The notes under the pieces were generated by a model. The model did no database searches. It was not told the DNA's origin and worked only from the letters and a program-made list of their open reading frames with translations. A stretch of DNA of 12,910 nucleotides from Clostridiales bacterium. GTDB taxonomy: Bacteria; Bacillota; Clostridia; Lachnospirales; WRAX01. Position 1 is the first letter of the stretch. Every line of letters starts with the position of its first letter. This document shows, piece by piece, positions 1-5,035 of the stretch. The stretch lies in the NCBI GenBank assembly GCA_031271375.1, contig JAISVU010000417.1, positions 1-12,910 of the forward strand, given 5' to 3'. Both the position numbers and the translations under genes were made by a program.

Positions 1-2
1 AC

Positions 3-269
3 TTCTTTAAGCTCGCGGGCCTGTACAAGATGTTTTCCGACCCCACCCGCGTTAAAATCCTCTGGGCGCTCCATTGCCGCAGGATGTGCGTCTGCGACCT
101 CGCGGTGCTGCTGGGTATGACGAAATCCGCTATATCACACCAGTTAAAGTCGCTACGCCTGACGAACCTGGTTAAGTACGAAAAACAAGGCAAGGTCGTG
201 TACTATTCCCTTGCGGACGAGCATGTGGAGGATATCTTTGAAAAAGGGTTCGCGCATATCCATGAGTAA
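3..269 (+). CDS. ArsR/SmtB family metal-sensing repressor (5' end outside window)
   Basis: This is the C-terminal 88 residues of a winged-helix ArsR/SmtB repressor; the reading frame is already open at base 3, so the true start lies upstream. The visible part has the family core: FSDPTRVKIL, then the recognition helix with SAISHQLKSLR, then a wing ending VVYYSLAD. Two possible metal sites can be seen. A CVC pair lies in the helix equivalent to the CadC alpha-3 ligands (motif MCVCDLA). The last helix carries Asp-x-His-x10-His-x2-Glu, the exact spacing of the SmtB/CzrA alpha-5 zinc site. From family knowledge such proteins leave DNA when they bind Zn, Cd or Pb. The gene ends 12 bp before the sensor kinase gene, suggesting one transcript. 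The target operon is not visible. Confidence 0.88.
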   Translation, partial: FFKLAGLYKMFSDPTRVKILWALHCRRMCVCDLAVLLGMTKSAISHQLKSLRLTNLVKYEKQGKVVYYSLADEHVEDIFEKGFAHIHE

Positions 270-281
270 TAGGGTATCGGT

Positions 282-1706
282 ATGAAACGCTTTATAATTG
301 TCACGGCTTGCATAGTTCTCATATGCGGCGCGTTGTTTTACTTTACGTCATGGCCCGGAAAGTACTCCGATGCCGCAGCCACCGGGGGCGTCGTAAACCT
401 TAATGGGCATGACTTGTCGTCGGAGCTTGTTAAGCTCGACGGCGAATGGGAGTTCTATTTCAACGAATTGCTTACGCCGGAAGCGGCGCGTCCAGATGCC
501 GCGCCTTACGGCGATTCCGGGTTCATCAAGGTTCCGATGTCGTGGGACAAAGCGGGTTATCCGCTAAAGGGTTCCGCCACTTACAGACTGACGGTATTGA
601 CTGACGAGCTGGGCTTAATGCTGCACATCCCCAAAATAACGTTTTCATCCGTTGTATGGGTTAATGGCAAGAAGGTCTTCAGCGCGGGCATACCGGGCCG
701 AACAAGGGAAGAAGCCACACCTGGCGTAGGAACCGCCTTCGTCCCTGTCACGCCGGAGAACGGGCGCATTGAGATCGTCGTTCAAGCGGCAAGCTATAAC
801 TGGTATGTCGCGGGGCTCCGTAACGGGTGGGAGCTGGGGCGTTCCGATATTATGCTGAAGGACGCCGCTGTCCGTTATTCGCTGCTTGCCCTCGCTATAG
901 GCGCGTTACTTGTAATGGCCCTGTATCATATCATTTTATTCGCATACCGCAGAAGCGAGCGCGTGTACCTGGCTTTCGCGTTGACGCTGCTGTCCTCGTG
1001 CCTCAGGTATTTTCTCGAAACGCACGGCTTCGCCCAGCTGCTGCTGCCCGGCGGCATGGGCGAGGGCCTTATGCGCCTTTATCTGTCTACGGTTATACTG
1101 CAGCCCGGTCTGGAGGTTTTCTTCACGCATTCCGTTTTTTCGGTGCCGTATAAAAGCGCGGCCCGCCGCGTGATATATACCCTGTGCGCCGTTGTTCCGA
1201 TGTTTTTCACGTTTGTGCTGCCTGACGGGATAATTTACGCTAATTACTATTTGTTTTTGGTGACTGTCCCGATGGTCTGGTCGGTAATAAGCGCGCTGAG
1301 GGCCAGTCGCAGTCGCATTTCAAGCTATAACGCGCTGTTCCTGGTTTCAATGGCCATTTTTATCCTGTGGTATCCGATACAGAAGATATGGCTGGACGAC
1401 GCGCTGTTTATGCCGGGCGCCGCCACGCATATGTTCCTGTCGCTGTCGCAGTGCGTAATGCTTGCCGTCAGTTACGCCGAAACCAAGCGCCGGATAGACG
1501 ACCTCGCCGCAAAGACAGATTTTTTCCGCAAGATGAATCACTCGATGCGCACGCCGCTGACGGTGCTGTCGACAAATATCCAAGTGGCGCGGTTGCGCCC
1601 GGAAGAGGCCGAGGGCTTATTAAAGGATTCCCAGGCCGAGATTATGAAGCTGGCGGACATGGTATCGGACGCGCTAAAGAATAACGGCGGGGCAGGGGAA
1701 CGGTAA
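282..1706 (+). CDS. 7TM-DISM membrane sensor with HisKA domain but no ATPase domain
   Basis: A 474-residue sensor of the 7TMR-DISM type. Residues 4-22 form a first membrane segment or signal anchor. About 38-190 form an extracytoplasmic beta-rich domain with LDGEWEFYF and a VWVNGKKVF strand, like the jelly-roll sensor domains of this family. About 198-400 hold a seven-helix membrane module. After a short linker, a HisKA dimerisation helix starts near 408 with H-box MNHSMRTPLT, the phospho-accepting histidine being His420. The protein then ends at residue 474, with no N, G1 or G2 box of a HATPase domain, and the next gene starts 33 bp later. As read, it cannot phosphorylate itself by the usual route. 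It may be phosphorylated in trans, act as a phosphatase or scaffold, or be a decayed kinase. The start ATG has only a weak upstream site (AGGGTATCGG), consistent with coupling to the ArsR gene. Confidence 0.85.
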   Translation: MKRFIIVTACIVLICGALFYFTSWPGKYSDAAATGGVVNLNGHDLSSELVKLDGEWEFYFNELLTPEAARPDAAPYGDSGFIKVPMSWDKAGYPLKGSATYRLTVLTDELGLMLHIPKITFSSVVWVNGKKVFSAGIPGRTREEATPGVGTAFVPVTPENGRIEIVVQAASYNWYVAGLRNGWELGRSDIMLKDAAVRYSLLALAIGALLVMALYHIILFAYRRSERVYLAFALTLLSSCLRYFLETHGFAQLLLPGGMGEGLMRLYLSTVILQPGLEVFFTHSVFSVPYKSAARRVIYTLCAVVPMFFTFVLPDGIIYANYYLFLVTVPMVWSVISALRASRSRISSYNALFLVSMAIFILWYPIQKIWLDDALFMPGAATHMFLSLSQCVMLAVSYAETKRRIDDLAAKTDFFRKMNHSMRTPLTVLSTNIQVARLRPEEAEGLLKDSQAEIMKLADMVSDALKNNGGAGER

Positions 1707-1739
1707 TGGAGAAGGATTCATAGGCATAAGGTGTAGAAA

Positions 1740-2435
1740 ATGGATAGCGAGTCCCAGCTAACTTCAAGCCCAAAATTGATCCTCTGTGTCGAGGATGAAA
1801 AAAGGATTTTGGAAAACAACCGCAAGGTCTTTTCAGACAGCGGTTTTAACGTGTTGACCGCTGAAAACCTAAAAGAAGCCCGCGCGCATTTGGCCGATTA
1901 TGAGCCGGACGCCATCGTTCTTGACATTATGCTGCCGGACGGCCTGGGGCTTGATCTGCTGCGCGAGCTGCGCGAAGGGGGGAGCAAAATCCCCGTTATC
2001 ATGCTGACCGCCTGGGGCGAGCCGGACGACATAGCCCGGGGCTTGGATGCCGGGGCCAATGATTACCTGTCGAAGCCCTTTGAGTACAGCGTCCTTCTTT
2101 CCCGGGTAAAGGCGATGTTCCGCAATGTGGAGCAGCTGCCCGAAATCCTGAACCTGGGCGGGCTTCAGCTAAAACTTATGTCGCGGGAGGCCCTTATCGC
2201 CGGTGAGCCGCTGGGCCTTTCCCCTAAGGAATACGATCTTCTGCAGTTCTTTGTGCAGAACAGGGACCGCAGCATGAGCGCGGCTTATGTATACGAGGCC
2301 GTATGGGGCCAGCCGATGACCGGCGACGCCCAGGCCCTGCGCAGCGCCGTTTCGCGCCTGAGGAAGAAGCTGCAGGGCAGCGGATACACAATCACCAGCG
2401 AGTACGGCGGCGGATACCGGTTTGAGCGGGGGTAG
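1740..2435 (+). CDS. OmpR/PhoB-family response regulator
   Basis: A complete 231-residue two-component response regulator. The receiver domain (about 12-126) has the acidic pair in CVEDE (Glu18, Asp19), the phospho-acceptor Asp62 in VLDIMLPDG, the switch Thr90 in MLTAWG and the conserved Lys112 in SKPF. A winged-helix DNA-binding domain follows (about 137-231): LGLSPKEYDLLQFF, then the recognition helix around ALRSAVSRLRKKL, and a wing ending GGGYRFERG. It lies 33 bp after the truncated 7TM-DISM sensor and is almost certainly its partner. All residues needed for phosphorylation are present, so the missing ATPase domain in the sensor means phosphate must come from another source. Its DNA target is not visible here. 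Confidence 0.95.
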   Translation: MDSESQLTSSPKLILCVEDEKRILENNRKVFSDSGFNVLTAENLKEARAHLADYEPDAIVLDIMLPDGLGLDLLRELREGGSKIPVIMLTAWGEPDDIARGLDAGANDYLSKPFEYSVLLSRVKAMFRNVEQLPEILNLGGLQLKLMSREALIAGEPLGLSPKEYDLLQFFVQNRDRSMSAAYVYEAVWGQPMTGDAQALRSAVSRLRKKLQGSGYTITSEYGGGYRFERG

Positions 2436-2504
2436 GGGCGCCCAAAGGCCGCCAATTAATAATGAACAATGAATAAATATCGTTAAGGTAAGGATGATAT
2501 TAAG

Positions 2505-2924
2505 ATGATGAAAGACCCTGAGAAAACCATAGGGAACCTGATTGACAAGCAGAAGGTCGCCTTTATTGCGTCGGTTGACGGCGAGGGCTTCCCTAATATG
2601 AAAGCCATGCTGAGGCCGCGTAAGAGAAACGGCCTGCGTGAGATTTGGTTCTCTACGAATACGTCGTCCATGCGCGTGGCCCAGTACCGCCAAAACCCCA
2701 AGTCCAGCGTCTACTTCTGCGACAGGCGCTTCTTCCGAGGCGCAATGCTGCTGGGAACGATGGAAGTCTTGGAAGACTCGGCCATTAAGGAAGAGCTTTG
2801 GGAGCGCGGAGACACGATGTATTATCCGGGGGGCGTGACCGATACAGATTACTGCGTACTGAAGTTCAGCGCTCAAAAGGGGCGCTATTACAGCAATTTG
2901 GGGAGCGAGGACTTTACGATATGA
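2505..2924 (+). CDS. Pyridoxamine 5'-phosphate oxidase-like split-barrel protein
   Basis: A 139-residue member of the PNPOx-like FMN-binding split-barrel superfamily (general stress protein 26 type). Recognisable parts are the first strands KVAFIASVDGEGFPNMKAM, the IWFSTNTSS strand followed by RVAQYRQNPKSSVYF, and the LGTMEVLED strand; the N-terminal helix is short. Members of this group bind flavin or F420-type cofactors or haem, but the substrate cannot be predicted and true PNPOx activity is unlikely at this length. An AAGGAT ribosome binding site precedes two adjacent ATG codons; either could be the start. The stop codon overlaps the start of the phosphotransferase gene (ATGA at 2921-2924), indicating translational coupling. 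A 69-bp spacer separates it from the response regulator, so it may form a separate unit. Confidence 0.85.
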   Translation: MMKDPEKTIGNLIDKQKVAFIASVDGEGFPNMKAMLRPRKRNGLREIWFSTNTSSMRVAQYRQNPKSSVYFCDRRFFRGAMLLGTMEVLEDSAIKEELWERGDTMYYPGGVTDTDYCVLKFSAQKGRYYSNLGSEDFTI

Positions 2925-3709
2925 CTGTGACAGAGGTCGCAATCGACATAGACGAATATCCAGCCGAGCTAAGGCCGCTGCTGACCGGAGCGAAACTCTA
3001 CGACAGCAGCTGTTCGCCGGAAGCGCGGGTTATCTTCATAGATAAAGACGCCGGGTACTTCCTAAAAATCGGTCGCGCTGCGGACTTAAACCGCGAATAC
3101 GAGCTGACGCGCTATTTCCATGATAAAGGCTTGGCTGCGAAAGCCGTGGATTATCGCTCCGACAGTGAGCGGGGCTACCTTATAACCCAAAAGCTGCCGG
3201 GCGGCGATTGTATCGCGGCGAAATATCTTGAACAGCCTATACGCCTTGCGGAATTGCTTGGTGAGCGGCTTGCGCTTTTGCATAGCCTGGATTGTTCAGG
3301 CTGCCCTGTCCAAAATCATACCGAAACATATCTCGCAAAAGCTAAACGGAATTACGCCGCGGACACGTTTGATAGAAGTCACTTTCCTGACAGTTTCGGT
3401 TACCTCAGCGCGGAAGAAGCGTGGGGTGTTGTGGAGAAACAAGGTCATTTACTCAGAACCGATACGCTTCTGCACGGCGATTACTGCCTGCCGAATATTA
3501 TGCTTGACGATTGGCGGTTCAGCGGCTTTATAGACCTTGACAGCGGAGGCGTCGGCGACCGTCATGTTGATATATTCTGGGGCGTCTGGTCGCTGCGGTT
3601 CAACCTCAAAACAGACATATACCGCGAACGCTTCATTGACGCCTACGGACGCGGCACAGTAGATGAGGAAATGCTGCGTGTCGTTGCGGCGGCGGAGGTG
3701 TTTGGTTAA
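2921..3709 (+). CDS. APH(3')-type aminoglycoside phosphotransferase homologue
   Basis: A 262-residue kinase-fold protein that matches the APH(3') group in size and motifs (APH(3')-IIIa has 264 residues). Visible are the ATP-binding Lys49 in YFLKIG, a partner Glu near 59, the catalytic loop HGDYCLPNI (His185, Asp187, Asn192), and the magnesium-binding IDLDSGG (Asp205) followed by GVGDRHVDI. Family enzymes transfer the ATP gamma-phosphate to the 3'-hydroxyl of kanamycin-type aminoglycosides. A substrate other than aminoglycosides remains possible, because LDSGG departs from the usual GRxG. The in-frame region continues upstream to 2798, but the ATG at 2921, overlapping the preceding stop codon, gives a protein of family length without an extra N-terminus. 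No mobile element flanks it, so it may be a chromosomal, possibly cryptic, resistance gene. Confidence 0.85.
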   Translation: MTVTEVAIDIDEYPAELRPLLTGAKLYDSSCSPEARVIFIDKDAGYFLKIGRAADLNREYELTRYFHDKGLAAKAVDYRSDSERGYLITQKLPGGDCIAAKYLEQPIRLAELLGERLALLHSLDCSGCPVQNHTETYLAKAKRNYAADTFDRSHFPDSFGYLSAEEAWGVVEKQGHLLRTDTLLHGDYCLPNIMLDDWRFSGFIDLDSGGVGDRHVDIFWGVWSLRFNLKTDIYRERFIDAYGRGTVDEEMLRVVAAAEVFG

Positions 3710-3757
3710 TGCAGCGCAATCTTCTGCTTCCAACTTCATCAAAAACGGAGGCTTTGC

Positions 3758-4279
3758 ATGTTCACAGTAGGCGTAACCGGCCACCTAAGGCTGCCGGCGG
3801 AACAGCTTCCGGACACTGCGCAGGAGGTCAAGGCGTTTCTCGCTGAAACCAAAGCGGCGCACGACGAGGCCCGCGTGCTCTCCCCCTGCGCCGAAGGCGC
3901 GGACATGCTCTGCGCGGGGCTGGCGCTTGAGCTGGGCCTGCGGCTGGCGGTTCCCCTGCCTATGGATTCCGCCGAATACCGTAAGGATTTTTCAACTTCC
4001 GCCGCCGAAGAGTTCGGCCGCCTGCTTGCGCTGGCGGACGAGGCGTTCACGGTTTTACCACAGGAACCTCTTCCGCCCGGGCTTGTGCCAAGGGGCTTTT
4101 ACTACCGCCAAGCGGGGATATATGTTGCGCGGCACTGCGATATCCTGCTTGCCGTTTGGGACGGTTTAGAGCATGACACGGTGGACGGCGCGGGCACATG
4201 GGAGACTGTCAAGCTCGCGAGGCAATTTGGCAAGGCGGTACATATCATAAGTGTATATGGCTATCCAGACGGCCCATAA
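3758..4279 (+). CDS. SLOG-like Rossmann-fold nucleotide-binding protein
   Basis: A stand-alone 173-residue protein with features of the SLOG (SMF/DprA-LOG) Rossmann-like superfamily. A first strand with glycine-rich turn VGVTGHLRL (4-12) is followed by SPCAEGADMLCAG (42-54), the EGAD motif typical of this group, the strand AVPLPM with EYRKDF (64-78), and a late strand/helix DILLAVWDG...GTWETVKLA (128-155). SLOG domains are known to bind or cleave nucleotide derivatives and often serve as sensors in immune or stress systems, but here no effector domain is attached. A strong CGGAGG ribosome binding site lies 6 bases before the ATG. It follows the phosphotransferase gene by 48 bp and could be co-transcribed. 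Its ligand and role are unknown. Confidence 0.7.
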   Translation: MFTVGVTGHLRLPAEQLPDTAQEVKAFLAETKAAHDEARVLSPCAEGADMLCAGLALELGLRLAVPLPMDSAEYRKDFSTSAAEEFGRLLALADEAFTVLPQEPLPPGLVPRGFYYRQAGIYVARHCDILLAVWDGLEHDTVDGAGTWETVKLARQFGKAVHIISVYGYPDGP

Positions 4280-4303
4280 TCCCTAAACTAATTTTTATTT
4301 TCT

Positions 4304-4429
4304 CTCTGTGCCTCTGTGCCTCCGTGTGAGAAAAAAACACCCGGCTTGCAGGAGAGTCCCGTGTGCCGCTGTTTTCAGTCTCTTCCATGTGATTTTTATT
4401 GTTTCACACAGAGGCACAGAGACACGGAG
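4304..4429. repeat. Imperfect long inverted repeat of the CTCTGTG type
   Basis: Two 27-base arms, 4304-4330 and 4403-4429, are reverse complements at 23 of 27 positions and enclose a 72-base spacer. Each arm is built from short CTCTGTG/CCTCTGTG units. Two of the four mismatches would form G-U pairs in RNA on the + strand. The arms lie 24 bases after the SLOG gene. The structure could fold as a long stem in a transcript or be a small mobile or extragenic repeat. No T-run follows either arm as expected for a terminator. Confidence 0.75.
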
Positions 4430-4677
4430 GAAAAGAGGTTAGGAGAAGAACTTAGCATATTTAGCTATTATGAGGCAATTGGATAGTCATTTAAGTGTAA
4501 CGTACCGGGAGGCATACGGGATGTTTTCACTTACTAGGATTACTGGACACTGCCCTAAGATCATGTTCTTCAATATGATCTTAGGATGAAAAAAGAGCGG
4601 CCATATTCGCGGCGGATTTTGGGGCTTTTTTACATGGTGTGATATGTTATATTTAAACAAATCTACGGTGTGAGCGG
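4430..4677. other. AT-rich gene-poor spacer
   Basis: The rest of the non-coding region between the SLOG gene and the next small reading frame. Apart from the hairpin at 4554-4585 no RNA gene, tRNA or convincing promoter is visible. Base composition is visibly more AT-rich than the flanking genes, which suggests a different history or loss of former coding content. Confidence 0.5.
4554..4585. repeat. Perfect 11-bp inverted repeat with 10-base loop
   Basis: The arms CCTAAGATCAT (4554-4564) and ATGATCTTAGG (4575-4585) are perfectly complementary and are separated by GTTCTTCAAT. An A-rich run (4589-4594) follows on the + strand, so neither strand has the T-run of an intrinsic terminator on its 3' side. 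It may be an operator, a recombination site or a remnant of a mobile element. Confidence 0.7.
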
Positions 4678-4884
4678 ATGATAACCGGCGATATTAAGAA
4701 GATCGACTTGAGTATCTCTTTATTTGAGCAGATGATAACCAACGGTAATTTATCCGTTGATAAATCAATATTTATCGAGAATTTTCTTAATGAGACGAGC
4801 AGTAGGGGCGGCGTTAAAGTAGGCGCGATTTTGCGCCGGTTTGCCGCCGCCCCTACATTGGATATGCATCTGTGTTCGTTGTAG
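4678..4884 (+). CDS. Doubtful 68-residue ORF, possibly a gene fragment
   Basis: A 68-codon reading frame that I do not recognise. Residues 1-42 look like ordinary protein (two short amphipathic stretches, MITGDIK at the start, FIENFLNET near residue 35) and use AT-rich codons. From about residue 42 the frame runs through the GTAGGGGCGGCG inverted-repeat element, so the C-terminal third (GGVKVGAILRRFAAAPT) is repeat DNA read as protein. There is no good ribosome binding site (only GTGAGCGG just before the ATG). The simplest reading is a gene start or small gene truncated by insertion of the repeat. MITGDIK resembles the start of some HsdM proteins but the following residues do not, so no function is given. 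Confidence 0.3.
   Translation: MITGDIKKIDLSISLFEQMITNGNLSVDKSIFIENFLNETSSRGGVKVGAILRRFAAAPTLDMHLCSL
4802..4856. repeat. Compact GTAGGGGCGGCG inverted-repeat element with internal hairpin
   Basis: Twelve-base terminal arms (GTAGGGGCGGCG at 4802-4813 and its exact complement at 4845-4856) enclose a second small stem GGCGC/GCGCC (4822-4826 and 4833-4837) with a six-base loop. The 55-base unit is far more GC-rich than its surroundings and can fold into a nested cruciform. This layout is typical of small dispersed extragenic repeats or MITE-like elements. Its copy number cannot be judged from one window. Confidence 0.7.
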
Positions 4885-5012
4885 TGTTAGGCAATCGCCC
4901 GTCAAGTTGTTGGCATTGATATATTCATAATGTAAAAATGCGCTTATACATACCGAGGATGACTTTTGCCAGTAAATATCTGGACTCTGGGTTCTTCTTT
5001 ATCTCGTCTCTA

Positions 5013-5035
5013 TGACGCGGCTTACGGCCGCGTCA
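5013..5035 (-). other. GC-rich hairpin containing the nrdJ stop codon
   Basis: The 9-bp perfect stem TGACGCGGC/GCCGCGTCA with loop CGTAA begins with the TGA stop codon of nrdJ on the - strand. No U-tract follows, so it is not a standard intrinsic terminator. It could be an RNA 3'-end stabiliser or a non-canonical terminator for nrdJ. Confidence 0.55.

Noticed and set aside
2798..2920. Longer start for the APH-like protein at 2798
   Set aside because: It would overlap 127 bases of the split-barrel gene; the ATGA overlap start fits the family length.
2169..2942. 257-codon open frame on the - strand opposite the response regulator and split-barrel genes
   Set aside because: It overlaps two well-supported + strand genes, has no recognisable motifs or promoter, and its residues look like the complement of GC-rich codons.
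4304..4429. CRISPR array
   Set aside because: Only two units in inverted orientation, no regular spacers and no cas genes nearby.
4554..4594. Intrinsic terminator at the 11-bp stem
   Set aside because: The run after the stem on the + strand is A-rich rather than T-rich, and on the - strand the T-run is on the wrong side.
4629..4653. Possible promoter TTTACA/TATATT before the 68-codon ORF
   Set aside because: The spacer would be only 13 bases, too short for a sigma-70-type promoter.
4678..4804. HsdM (type I restriction methylase) start, suggested by MITGDIK
   Set aside because: Only the first seven residues resemble HsdM; the expected following motif for that family is absent.
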